Below the pieces are notes generated by a model. It saw only the letters and a program-made list of their open reading frames with translations, was not told where the DNA came from and did not search any database. A DNA stretch of 43,710 nt from Nanobdellota archaeon. GTDB taxonomy: Archaea; Nanobdellota; Nanobdellia; Pacearchaeales; GW2011-AR1. The first letter of the stretch is position 1. Each line of letters opens with the position of its first letter. The position numbers and the translations under genes were made by a program. Positions 8,106 through 15,414 of the stretch are shown here, piece by piece. The stretch is taken from assembly GCA_028867075.1 (NCBI GenBank), contig JAGWGZ010000003.1:1-43710 (forward strand), given 5' to 3'.

Positions 8106-8510
8106 TTAGAAATCAGAATCAAATTTGTTTGAAGGCTTCTTGTCCTCAACAACAACTTCTGCTTCCCGGTCAACTTTTGCAAAAGAAGGTGTTGCTATCA
8201 CTATATTTTCTCTGAAACCAACAATACTTCCTTCAAGGGCATCTGTTGTTTTTTTGATTTTTGAAATGGCCCTCTTAAGTTCAATAGGGTCTTTCTGCCT
8301 TAAAATCTTTGTTTCAATAACTGCAATTGTATAACCGTCTCTAAGGGCAGCGAGTATCTTGTTTACATCATCATAGTGCTTTAGAACAAACAGCTTGATC
8401 ATCACTTTATGCTCTTCTTTTCCCTGATTCAGATCAATTTCAAGATAATCTTCGTCGGATACGCCTGAAGATTTTCCTGACAATCCTTTCCTCAATTTTT
8501 CAAACACCAT
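8106..8510 (-). CDS. sepF: SepF-like cell-division protein
   Basis: The 134-aa protein has a short amphipathic N-terminus (MVFEKLRKGLSG), a linker, and a SepF/DUF552 core: VMIKLFVLKHYDDVNKILAALRDGYTIAVIETK, then a helix, then GSIVGFRENIVIATPSF. Archaeal SepF anchors FtsZ to the membrane, and FtsZ is encoded on the same strand at the other end of this block. The start is placed at 8510 because a TATA box (8531-8540) ends 21 nt upstream and the resulting N-terminus fits the membrane-targeting helix of the family. The longer TTG reading from 8549 would place the promoter inside the gene. The promoter lies within the space up to the prefoldin gene's end. Confidence 0.82.
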   Translation of the reverse strand: MVFEKLRKGLSGKSSGVSDEDYLEIDLNQGKEEHKVMIKLFVLKHYDDVNKILAALRDGYTIAVIETKILRQKDPIELKRAISKIKKTTDALEGSIVGFRENIVIATPSFAKVDREAEVVVEDKKPSNKFDSDF

Positions 8511-8530
8511 AGTATCAGAATAAGGGTTAT

Positions 8531-8540
8531 CTTTATAAAG
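8531..8540 (-). promoter_or_regulatory. TATA box for sepF
   Basis: CTTTATAAAG is palindromic and begins 21 nt upstream of the sepF ATG at 8510. It abuts the 3' end of the prefoldin beta gene, so sepF has its own leaderless promoter even though it follows an operon on the same strand. Confidence 0.65.
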
Positions 8541-8549
8541 ATTTCGCAA

Positions 8550-8867
8550 CTATTTTGCAAGATTGGAGAATTTATTTCTTAATTCTTGAAGTCTCTTCCC
8601 GAGAGAGTCTTCCTGCTTCTCAATTGACTTTATTCTCATGTCCAAAACTTTCTCTTTCATAATCAAATCTTCTTTTGCCTTTTCTTTGTCTGTTTTGATC
8701 ATCAATTCCCCTATTAATCTGAAGATTTCTCCTGATTTATCAATTTCTTTCAAAGCAGATTTTGTTTCGGACAATTCCATCTGAAATGCCTGCTTTTGAA
8801 GAAGTAAGTTATGCAGATTCTGCTCCAAGACCTGCATCTCCTGTATTGTCTCTTCGTCGTTCCCCAT
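8550..8867 (-). CDS. pfdB: Prefoldin subunit beta
   Basis: This 105-aa protein is almost entirely helical, with two long coiled-coil arms (about residues 8-45 and 68-103) joined by a short hairpin containing the family motif around SGEIFRLIGELMI. It forms the hexameric chaperone with prefoldin alpha, encoded in this window at 37605-37997, and hands unfolded proteins to the thermosome. It starts 3 nt after the rpoP stop and is cotranscribed with rpoP and eL43, a common archaeal grouping. Length is typical for the beta type (about 110-120 aa). Confidence 0.9.
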   Translation of the reverse strand: MGNDEETIQEMQVLEQNLHNLLLQKQAFQMELSETKSALKEIDKSGEIFRLIGELMIKTDKEKAKEDLIMKEKVLDMRIKSIEKQEDSLGKRLQELRNKFSNLAK

Positions 8868-8870
8868 TGA

Positions 8871-9008
8871 TTATATTGCCTTTATTTTTTTAACAAAGGT
8901 TCTTGGCTTATAGAAAATTTTGCTTCCGCATTTTGGACAGACGAATCTTTTTTCCAGCTCGCTGTCTTTTATTGCCTTTCCGCACTTGAAGCATTTGTAT
9001 GTTGACAT
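8871..9008 (-). CDS. rpoP: DNA-directed RNA polymerase subunit P (Rpb12 homologue)
   Basis: A 45-aa zinc-ribbon subunit of RNA polymerase, read directly from the minus strand: MSTYKCFKCGKAIKD at the N-terminus and KPRTFVKKIKAI at the C-terminus. Cys6, Cys9, Cys24 and Cys27 form the zinc site. In archaea it helps bridge the Rpo3/Rpo10/Rpo11 platform and aids promoter opening. It lies between eL43 (30-nt gap) and prefoldin beta (3-nt gap), a gene order widely kept in archaea. Confidence 0.92.
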   Translation of the reverse strand: MSTYKCFKCGKAIKDSELEKRFVCPKCGSKIFYKPRTFVKKIKAI

Positions 9009-9038
9009 TTTTTAGATTATTCTTTTTGATTTATAAGT

Positions 9039-9257
9039 TTAACTAAGATAGTAAACATCTGATGCGAATTTCTTTCCGCATTTCTTACACTCCCATATCC
9101 CCCGCGAAGTTCTCTTTATCCCGAGTTTCCCGCAGAAAGGGCATTTTTGCTTTACTCTCTGTTTTGATTCTACTGCTGAAAGCTTGTTTCTTACACGCTT
9201 TCCATATCTTGCTCCGAATCTCCCTGCTGCACGAGCTTTTTTTGTCTTTGTTCCCAT
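9039..9257 (-). CDS. rpl37ae: 50S ribosomal protein eL43 (L37Ae)
   Basis: A 72-aa basic large-subunit protein with a C2-C2 zinc ribbon (Cys39, Cys42, Cys57, Cys60) and the characteristic opening TKKARAAGRFGARYGKRVR. It is slightly shorter than usual archaeal versions (about 80-90 aa). It heads the eL43-rpoP-pfdB transcript. AT-rich promoter-like sequence (TTTTAAAAAC read on the minus strand) lies between it and the upstream tRNA-Pro. Confidence 0.93.
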   Translation of the reverse strand: MGTKTKKARAAGRFGARYGKRVRNKLSAVESKQRVKQKCPFCGKLGIKRTSRGIWECKKCGKKFASDVYYLS

Positions 9258-9299
9258 TTTATTAATAGCATAAATTTGGTTTTTAAAACTTCTTATAAA

Positions 9300-9372
9300 T
9301 GGGGATACCCGGATTTGAACCGGGGTCGAGAGGTCCCAAACCTCTAAGGCTACCAGGCTACCCCATATCCCC
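9300..9372 (-). tRNA. trnP: tRNA-Pro(TGG)
   Basis: A complete 73-nt cloverleaf reads on the minus strand. The acceptor is GGGGATA with TATCCCC, the anticodon stem AGAGG/CCTCT carries loop TTTGGGA (anticodon TGG), and the T-arm is CCCGG TTCAAAT CCGGG with discriminator A. No CCA is encoded. A TATA-like CTTTTAAATTTC lies about 23-35 nt upstream. The gene separates uL11 from eL43. Confidence 0.95.
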
Positions 9373-9411
9373 CAAACTTTCCTTCAAAAGATAAAAGAAA
9401 TTTAAAAGCCT

Positions 9412-10110
9412 TTACTTTTTAGCGGGTTTTGCTGCAGGTTTTGCAGGTGCTGCAGGAGCGGTTGAAGATGGTGCTGCAGTAGGTGTGGCAGCTCCCGGAG
9501 TAGCTGTTGCCGCCTGTGCTGCTGCAGCTGCTGCCTGAGCAGCTTCTTCCTGTTTCTTGAGTTTTTCCTGTGCAGATTTCAACTCTGTAAAGAATGCGTC
9601 AAGTTTTGCCTTTTTTTCAAGAGGAGTCTCTGTTATCTCATGGGAAATCTCTTTGTCATACTTTCCCTGATCAATCTCCACCTGAACTTCATTTGGGAAT
9701 TTGCTTTCAACTAAAATTCCAAGACTGACGCAGGTTCCGACAATTTCTTTTACAGCTGCTTTCATATTTTTTGCAAGAAGGCTCGGGTATTTCGCTTTTG
9801 CAATTGAGATTATCTGCTCTATTGAAAGATTTCCTACCTTATTTTTTGATGGGGCGCCGGAGCCCTTCTCAACTCCAACTTCCTTCTTCAGTAATCCTGA
9901 AGCCGGAGGCGAAGAAACATGAACAATAATATTTTTCGTCGGAATGTCTATTTCAACTTCAACAGGGACTTTCATTCCTGAGAATTTTTTTGTTGATTCA
10001 TTGACCTTTGTTATAACCTGATTGACATTTATTCCGGTAGGGCCGAGCTTCTGGCTCAAAGCAGGTCCGGGCTTCATTGCCCCGCCCTCAACTAAAAGTT
10101 TAATCTGCAT
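9412..10110 (-). CDS. rpl11: 50S ribosomal protein uL11
   Basis: A 232-aa stalk-base protein that binds the GTPase-centre rRNA. The N-terminal domain shows the hallmark LLVEGGAMKPGPALSQKLGPTGIN, and the RNA-binding C-terminal domain shows SIEQIISIAKAK and VGTCVSLGILV. Residues beyond about 160 form a long Lys-rich then Ala/Pro-rich tail (AAQAAAAAAQAATATPGAA), longer than in most archaea and probably disordered. The start overlaps the Spt5 stop by 11 nt, with a GAGGA-type Shine-Dalgarno inside the Spt5 3' end. The Spt5-uL11 order is standard in archaea. uL1, uL10 and aL12, often next in line, are here on the other strand at 17423-19413. Confidence 0.94.
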   Translation of the reverse strand: MQIKLLVEGGAMKPGPALSQKLGPTGINVNQVITKVNESTKKFSGMKVPVEVEIDIPTKNIIVHVSSPPASGLLKKEVGVEKGSGAPSKNKVGNLSIEQIISIAKAKYPSLLAKNMKAAVKEIVGTCVSLGILVESKFPNEVQVEIDQGKYDKEISHEITETPLEKKAKLDAFFTELKSAQEKLKKQEEAAQAAAAAAQAATATPGAATPTAAPSSTAPAAPAKPAAKPAKK

Positions 10111-10561
10111 TTTCTTCCTCCTGTTCGTCTCTGCTTATTGCCCGCACATTGTCAATTTTAATCGTAACCGGTAATTGCACAAGTGCGCCAAGCAGGCTCA
10201 CAACAACATCTCCTTTTTGCTCATCAACTCTTAAAACTTTCGCTTTTTCTTTTTTGAAAGGCTCTGAAATTATCTCAACAATGTCTCCTTCTTTTATTGA
10301 AACCGGCGCTGTTGAGGTTTCAACCATGTTCTTTATTTCTTCATAAGCGAGAGTCTTTCCGATTATTCCCTTAACATAAGGCAGGTTGAAGACGGCCTCT
10401 TCTGCAGATTCCCTGTCCTCTGCTTCAAGGAGGATATATCCTCTCAAACCATGCGGCCTTATAACCGAATGCACATTAAGATTTTTCTTTTCTATTCTGT
10501 CAGTTATCAAATCAACTGCGCTTTCTTCCTTGTTTGTTGTTACTTTTATTACGAATATCAT
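10100..10561 (-). CDS. spt5: Transcription elongation factor Spt5 (NusG family)
   Basis: A 153-aa archaeal Spt5, a processivity factor of RNA polymerase. The NGN domain runs from MIFVIKVTTNKEE through HGLRGYILLEAED and LPYVKGIIG, and the KOW domain runs from SIKEGDIVEIISEPFKKEKAKV onward. The start at 10561 is preferred because GGAG lies 6 nt upstream and family members usually begin near MIF/MIY. An ATG 12 nt earlier (10573) would add MELK and cannot be excluded. A TATA-like TTTTAAAT region lies near 10610, upstream of the start and after the lipoprotein gene's stop. Confidence 0.88.
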   Translation of the reverse strand: MIFVIKVTTNKEESAVDLITDRIEKKNLNVHSVIRPHGLRGYILLEAEDRESAEEAVFNLPYVKGIIGKTLAYEEIKNMVETSTAPVSIKEGDIVEIISEPFKKEKAKVLRVDEQKGDVVVSLLGALVQLPVTIKIDNVRAISRDEQEEENAD

Positions 10562-10635
10562 CTTTAGCTCCATCTAGGCTCTAATGATCCCAGAAAGAGA
10601 TAATATTATTTAAAATTTGGGTTTATAAATCTTTA

Positions 10636-12630
10636 TTAATTATTTGGATAATATCTCGGTGAACTAGAGTATGTATAATCCATGGTATGGACAGCAGTCA
10701 CTTCGGAACCATCCTTATTCATTACATAGAGTTTCGGCCATCCATCCCCCCTATAAGAAATGAAGGCTACCCTTTTTCCATCTGGAGAGAAGCTTGGGTC
10801 AAAATCAACTGCGGAATTGTTAGTAAGATTAACTGGATTAGAGCCATCTGAGCTCATCATATAAACTTCGGGGTTCCCGCCTCTTCTTGAAACAAATAAT
10901 ATTTCCTTCCCGTCTGGAGAAAATGAAGGCGAGGAATCATAAGAACTTGTTCCCGGGATCTTTTGCCTGAGAGAGCTTCCCTCGGTAATATAGAGACCAT
11001 CATAAGAAGAAAAGATAATTTTCTTTCCATCAGATGACCAGCGTGGGCTATTAACCAGATTGTATGCATTAGTCACTTCTGTCTGGTTTGATCCATCGGA
11101 GTTCATTATGTAAAGTTTATAGAGATAATTTTTATCCCGGTTTGTCACAAAAGCTATTTTTGTTCCATCGGGGGATAGGTCAGAGTCAAAATCATCTGCT
11201 GGATCCGAAGTCAACTGAGTAACCTGAGTTCCATCGGAGTTCATTATGTAAATATCTAAATTCCCATTCTGTTTTGAAGTGTAGGATATCTTTTTTCCGT
11301 CTGAAGATAAAGAGGGATTAAACTCTCCAAAGAATTGGCTGAAATTAGATACTTTTGTTAGACTTGAACTGTCTGAGCTTACAGAATATATCTGAGGATA
11401 ATCCGGACTGGAAGGCGGTATAGAAGGATAACTCATAACAAACAAAATTTTTTCCAAAATTTCAGGAGGCGTTGGAGGGGTTGGTTTTTCCCAAGACGCT
11501 AATTGCATTTCTGTTCCGGGGATATTTGTTGAATAATCTGCAAATTTGAGCCCGAATATCTTTCCTTCCACCCCCAACAGAAACTCCAAACCCCCAAGAA
11601 GTTTTCCAGAATCCTGATTCGAATCCAGTTTTAAATATGCATTGATTCCCGCATACGGCCCTGCAACATTATAAAAACGAAAATGGATCATTGGACCCAG
11701 AGCGGCTTTTACAGAGTTAATGCTGGAAATAGTCGGAGGATTATAACTAAAACTATTTGTAAATTTCTGTATAGGGGACCATTTTCCAGAATCGTAGGAC
11801 AGGCCGATTCCCAAAGAAGCGCTTTGCGTTACATTTGCCCCGGCGCTGACAGAGATATTTCCACCGATACTTCCAGTAGGTGTTACGGCAGGCGTTACTA
11901 TAATCGGCAACGGAGGCGTTGTCGGAAAATATCCTAATCTAACTGATGGTAATTTATATTCTTTGAAATCTTTTTTAATATTTATATCTGGTTTTTCAAG
12001 ATTAGACGTTAATTGAAGGGAAACAGAATCATTGCTTGTGCTCTTAAAGATAAATTTATCCAGGACAGACTCCCCTATGTCAAAACTCAAATAAAGATTA
12101 GAATCAAGAGAGACATTTCCATTTAATAAAAGCGCATTATTTATGTCTTCATCCCCATTTAAGCTATAAAGAATGAAGTTGTCTATGGGTTGATTAAAAT
12201 TAAAGAGGTTCAGAATCAATCTCGGCATGTTTGAGAGACGAAAAGTTATTGACCTGCTCGTCTCAAAGGACACATTTTTTACAGCCTCCTCAAGTGTTGC
12301 GGGGACCGTGTGAACCATACCCCCTGATACGTATGACACTTTTCTGAATAATCCATCCGGGGTCTGCGGAGTTATATCTGCGACGACTATCTCATTGATG
12401 TAATATGACGATGCGTTAGAAACTGTTATTGAGTTGTCTGAAACAGAGGATATTGAAGAAGTTTCATCTGTACTTAGAACATGAGTGTTCTCTGACAGGT
12501 TATTTTGTTCTGTTGTGACCGGTTTCGGCGGGTTTATCGGGGGAGGGCATCCGAGCAAATTCAGAGCAAGCAATCCGGCTGCAGCTGTTCTTGTTATCGT
12601 CTTCCAGATAGGGCGCTTCTTAGAAGCCAT
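10636..12630 (-). CDS. Lipoprotein with TolB-type beta-propeller
   Basis: A 664-aa exported protein. The N-terminus (RPIWKTITRTAAAGLLALNLLGC) is a signal sequence ending in a lipobox, with Cys28 as the lipid-bearing residue, followed by a Pro-rich linker. The middle third is a beta-rich domain of unknown fold with a GPYAGINAYLKLD motif. The last 270 residues contain about six PD40/TolB repeats of the type SFSPDGKxIxFxS...xIYxMNSDGSxxxxLT. Such propellers bind proteins or sugars; no catalytic site is visible. It starts 7 nt after the SecE stop, so it is cotranscribed with SecE, splitting the usual SecE-Spt5 pair. The domain style is common in bacteria, so acquisition by transfer is plausible but unproven. 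Confidence 0.8.
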   Translation of the reverse strand: MASKKRPIWKTITRTAAAGLLALNLLGCPPPINPPKPVTTEQNNLSENTHVLSTDETSSISSVSDNSITVSNASSYYINEIVVADITPQTPDGLFRKVSYVSGGMVHTVPATLEEAVKNVSFETSRSITFRLSNMPRLILNLFNFNQPIDNFILYSLNGDEDINNALLLNGNVSLDSNLYLSFDIGESVLDKFIFKSTSNDSVSLQLTSNLEKPDINIKKDFKEYKLPSVRLGYFPTTPPLPIIVTPAVTPTGSIGGNISVSAGANVTQSASLGIGLSYDSGKWSPIQKFTNSFSYNPPTISSINSVKAALGPMIHFRFYNVAGPYAGINAYLKLDSNQDSGKLLGGLEFLLGVEGKIFGLKFADYSTNIPGTEMQLASWEKPTPPTPPEILEKILFVMSYPSIPPSSPDYPQIYSVSSDSSSLTKVSNFSQFFGEFNPSLSSDGKKISYTSKQNGNLDIYIMNSDGTQVTQLTSDPADDFDSDLSPDGTKIAFVTNRDKNYLYKLYIMNSDGSNQTEVTNAYNLVNSPRWSSDGKKIIFSSYDGLYITEGSSLRQKIPGTSSYDSSPSFSPDGKEILFVSRRGGNPEVYMMSSDGSNPVNLTNNSAVDFDPSFSPDGKRVAFISYRGDGWPKLYVMNKDGSEVTAVHTMDYTYSSSPRYYPNN

Positions 12631-12637
12631 ATTAGTT

Positions 12638-12820
12638 TCAGATTGCAGTTACAATCAGGGAAATGATAAATCCGACAAGTCCAAGAATTATAATACTAAT
12701 CGCGGAAATTTTTGAAGTCGCCTTGAATTCATCCTTTGTCGGCTTCCTCAAAACCTGCCAGACCCTTTTGCATTTCAGATAAAATGATTTCGCATTAACT
12801 GGGAATTCTTTAAGAGACAT
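12638..12820 (-). CDS. secE: Protein translocase subunit SecE (Sec61 gamma)
   Basis: A 60-aa archaeal SecE: an amphipathic helix with the conserved KxxxRVWQVLRKPTKDEF pattern (residues 17-32), followed by one membrane span (ISAISIIILGLVGFIISLIV). It clamps SecY, encoded at 35591-37027. A TATA-like TTTTAAAAAC overlaps the FtsZ stop about 20 nt upstream, so it may be transcribed independently of ftsZ. The ORF is short but its family pattern is clear. Confidence 0.9.
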   Translation of the reverse strand: MSLKEFPVNAKSFYLKCKRVWQVLRKPTKDEFKATSKISAISIIILGLVGFIISLIVTAI

Positions 12821-12850
12821 AACAGAATGATGAATTGAAAGTTTTTAAAA

Positions 12851-13930
12851 TTATTCAATGAACTCAATTCCGAGCTCCTCTTCTATCTCTCTGTGGCGCG
12901 ATTGTTCTCCGGCTTCTTCTTTTCCGACAATTTGATAGCTTCTTACACCGGTTATTATAAGAAGAACCCTGACTGCTTTATCCATGTCGTCAGAAATCTG
13001 CGCACCCCAGATTAATTTTGCATCAGGGCTCAGTTTTTGCCCTACTAAGGAGATTATGTTCTTGCATTCATCAAGGCTCATATTCGGGCCGCCGACGATG
13101 TTCACCAACGCCCCGGTTGCGTTTGAAACATCAACGTCAAGAAGCGGGTTGTTAAGTGCTCTTTCAACAGCTTCTATCGAGCGCTGTCCCGTCATGTCTG
13201 ATTCGCCCATACCTATAAGCGAGACTCCGCCATCAACCATGACTGCTTTTATATCTGCAAAATCAAGATTAACCAACCCTGTTGTTGTTACAAGTTCTGT
13301 TACACCTTTGACTGCATTTGTAAGGATCTCATCTGCAATCTTGAATGCTGTATGAAGCGGCAAATCAGGGGCAAGTTCAAGAAGCTTGTCATTTGGAATT
13401 ATGATAAGGGTATCAACAACTTCCTGCATCCTTTCCAGACCGTCCATCGCATTTTCTATTCTCTTTTTTCCCTCAATTGTAAATGGTAAAGTCACAACCC
13501 CGATTGTAAGAGCTCCCTGTTTTTTTGCAAGAGATGCGATAACCGGCGCGGCACCTGTTCCTGTTCCGCCGCCGAGACCACAGGTTATGAAGACCATGTC
13601 GCTATTGCCGAGCTTTTTCTTTATTTCTGATTCTGATTCTTTTGCAGATTCTTCCCCGATTCGCGGATTGCTTCCTGCTCCGAGCCCATGAGTTAATTCC
13701 TTGCCTATCAAAATCTTCTGGTCTGCATCCGTATAGAGCAAGTCCTGCGCGTCTGTATTGACTGCAATCAACTCACCGCCTTTTATTCCAATCTCTTTCA
13801 TCCTGTTAAGAGAATTATTTCCGCCGCCGCCTACACCGACCACCTTTATTTTGGCAGTTTGCTCTTTAATCAGCTCTTCAAGCTCCCTGTCTATATCTTT
13901 TACCTTAGAAGAACCATATACCTCTTCCAT
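12851..13930 (-). CDS. ftsZ: Cell division GTPase FtsZ (FtsZ1 type)
   Basis: A 359-aa tubulin-family GTPase that forms the division ring. The motifs are GGGGNN (34-39), the tubulin signature GGGTGTG (120-126), and the T7 catalytic loop NLDFADIKAVM (221-231). The C-terminus ends EEELGIEFIE, a conserved-looking terminal peptide that could contact SepF. Only one FtsZ appears in the window; many archaea have two. The gene is leaderless: TCTTATAAAT at 13951-13960 begins 21 nt upstream of the ATG. It lies between the FKBP gene and SecE, as in many archaea where ftsZ and secE are neighbours. Confidence 0.96.
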   Translation of the reverse strand: MEEVYGSSKVKDIDRELEELIKEQTAKIKVVGVGGGGNNSLNRMKEIGIKGGELIAVNTDAQDLLYTDADQKILIGKELTHGLGAGSNPRIGEESAKESESEIKKKLGNSDMVFITCGLGGGTGTGAAPVIASLAKKQGALTIGVVTLPFTIEGKKRIENAMDGLERMQEVVDTLIIIPNDKLLELAPDLPLHTAFKIADEILTNAVKGVTELVTTTGLVNLDFADIKAVMVDGGVSLIGMGESDMTGQRSIEAVERALNNPLLDVDVSNATGALVNIVGGPNMSLDECKNIISLVGQKLSPDAKLIWGAQISDDMDKAVRVLLIITGVRSYQIVGKEEAGEQSRHREIEEELGIEFIE

Positions 13931-13950
13931 AATCAGGATAATTTAGCCCT

Positions 13951-13960
13951 ATTTATAAGA
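13951..13960 (-). promoter_or_regulatory. TATA box for ftsZ
   Basis: TCTTATAAAT on the minus strand begins 21 nt upstream of the FtsZ start codon, predicting a leaderless mRNA. The identical 10-mer at the identical distance occurs before the gene at 16873-17223. Confidence 0.7.
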
Positions 13961-13969
13961 ATTATTGTT

Positions 13970-14650
13970 CTAATCATTCACTTTACCGGCATTCTCTTCA
14001 CTTTTTGCGGATTCCATTTCTCTTGCTTCCAGTTCCAAATCAAGAATATCCTTAAACTTGTCCTTGAATAAATTCACAAACCCCATCATTTGTTTCTCAA
14101 CTTCTATAATTACGGCCTTATCTCGTGTTTCAAACTTCAAATCTCTCTGAAATAAGAATCTTATGAGCGCCTTGATTTTCTCATTTAAATCATCAATCTT
14201 TCTAATGAGCTTTACAGTGTACACTACTTCCTTTCCTGAAACAGGATTATTAAAATCAACGATAACTCTTCCCCCTGATGAAGCCAGAACTTTTCCGATT
14301 CTTCCATCAAAATTGAATATGAATCCGGGCACAGGGTTTAAGCTCTGTTCCCTAAATAATTTTACAGGGATCCTTTGAATAAGATCGGGGTTTCTCTTGC
14401 CAAATGCATTTTCAGGAGAAAGGGGAATCTCGTAAGTTGCCTGTGCATCTGGCTTGCCAATCAGGAAATTGTCTATCGCGGGAAGGAACATTCCTTCTCC
14501 TAGGCAGAACACAAAAGGCTCCGCGCTAATCTCATGATCATGCCCATGGTGTAGCTTTTCAAGATCTTCCTTTATGTTTGAATCAAAGATTTCTCCGCCC
14601 TTAACTCGTGCAGTGTATTCTATCTCAATAAAATCCTTCTTCTGAAGCAT
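13970..14650 (-). CDS. FKBP-type peptidyl-prolyl isomerase (SlyD-like)
   Basis: A 226-aa prolyl isomerase/chaperone. The N-terminal FKBP half opens DFIEIEYTARVKGGEIFDSN and has the loop EPFVFCLGEGMFLPAIDNFLIG, typical of archaeal long-type FKBPs with an inserted-flap (IF) domain: PENAFGKRNPDLIQRIP, then the flap, then DFNNPVSGKEVVYTVKL. A helical C-terminal extension of about 70 aa is rich in Lys and Glu. The enzyme is probably cytosolic, since no signal peptide is seen. A TATA-like CCTTAAAAATG about 22-32 nt upstream indicates a leaderless transcript diverging from aIF5A. Confidence 0.88.
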   Translation of the reverse strand: MLQKKDFIEIEYTARVKGGEIFDSNIKEDLEKLHHGHDHEISAEPFVFCLGEGMFLPAIDNFLIGKPDAQATYEIPLSPENAFGKRNPDLIQRIPVKLFREQSLNPVPGFIFNFDGRIGKVLASSGGRVIVDFNNPVSGKEVVYTVKLIRKIDDLNEKIKALIRFLFQRDLKFETRDKAVIIEVEKQMMGFVNLFKDKFKDILDLELEAREMESAKSEENAGKVND

Positions 14651-14712
14651 TTCAGAAGATAATAAGAGGCATTTTTAAGGTTTTGGTAAAATCGTGCGAG
14701 TTTATCGGAATC

Positions 14713-14720
14713 TTTATAAA
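14713..14720 (+). promoter_or_regulatory. TATA box for aIF5A
   Basis: TTTATAAA ends 21 nt before the ATG at 14742, predicting a leaderless transcript. The spacing matches the other leaderless genes in the window. Confidence 0.65.
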
Positions 14721-14741
14721 CAAATTTAATTTTTTGGTTTC

Positions 14742-15128
14742 ATGGTTTTGAAAATAATAAATGCAACAGAGGCGAAAGTCGGAACGAACATTATTCTTGA
14801 TGGGGAGCCTTATACTGTTAAAAGCATTGATATAAGCAAGACCGGAAAACACGGTGCACATAAATGCAGAATAGAAGCTGTCGGGATGATAAATGAAAAG
14901 AAAAAAGTAATTGTTGTTCCGGGCACTGACCGCTTTGAAGTCCCGCTTGTTGATAAGAGGAAGGGCCAGGTCCTTTCAATTGGAAACAGAATCGGCATCA
15001 TGGACTTGGACAATTTTGAAACAATCGAACTGGACTGCCCTGAAGAGATAAAATCACAGCTTGAAGTGAACTCAAATATTGAATATTGGGATATTGAGGG
15101 GGAAAAAATAATCAAGCGAAAGATATAA
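14742..15128 (+). CDS. eif5a: Translation initiation factor aIF5A
   Basis: A 128-aa factor that rescues ribosomes at difficult peptide bonds. It has an SH3-like N-domain and an OB-fold C-domain. The loop SKTGKHGAHK carries the Lys (residue 36) expected to be modified to deoxyhypusine or hypusine. The usual order after the modified Lys is HGHAK; here it is HGAHK, a local swap in an otherwise near-invariant loop. The gene is transcribed divergently from the FKBP gene and stands alone, with a 124-nt gap to eL40. Confidence 0.94.
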   Translation: MVLKIINATEAKVGTNIILDGEPYTVKSIDISKTGKHGAHKCRIEAVGMINEKKKVIVVPGTDRFEVPLVDKRKGQVLSIGNRIGIMDLDNFETIELDCPEEIKSQLEVNSNIEYWDIEGEKIIKRKI

Positions 15129-15252
15129 CCATCTCCTCGTTTATTAAACAGTTTTGCGGTTATCACGGCGAGCAGAAATTATTAAGGCTCACCCGTTAAC
15201 ATCATGCAACATTAACAAGTTTTAAAAATCATCTTCATTTGTTTTAATCAAC

Positions 15253-15414
15253 ATGGCGAAAATAGCTGAAGCGATGAACAGGCAATTCAAGAATGTTTTT
15301 GTATGCAAAAACTGCAAGACTAAGATAAGAGCCGATCCTCAGAAAATTCTTAAGGGTGAGGTCAAATGCAGGAAATGCAAAAAAAGAGCATTCAGGCCCC
15401 TTAAGAGGAAATAG
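15253..15414 (+). CDS. rpl40e: 50S ribosomal protein eL40
   Basis: A 53-aa basic protein translated directly from the sequence: MAKIAEAMNRQFKNVFVC opening, with zinc ligands Cys18, Cys21, Cys39, Cys42 and an FRPLKRK tail. It is a late-assembling large-subunit protein near the stalk. The TATA-like GTTTTAAAAATC begins about 33 nt before the ATG. The stop codon is followed immediately by the ATG of the site-2 protease, so the two are cotranscribed. Confidence 0.92.
   Translation: MAKIAEAMNRQFKNVFVCKNCKTKIRADPQKILKGEVKCRKCKKRAFRPLKRK

Noticed and set aside
8511-8549. Longer SepF starting from TTG at 8549
   Set aside because: The stretch contains the sepF TATA box, and the shorter form begins with the amphipathic helix expected for the family.
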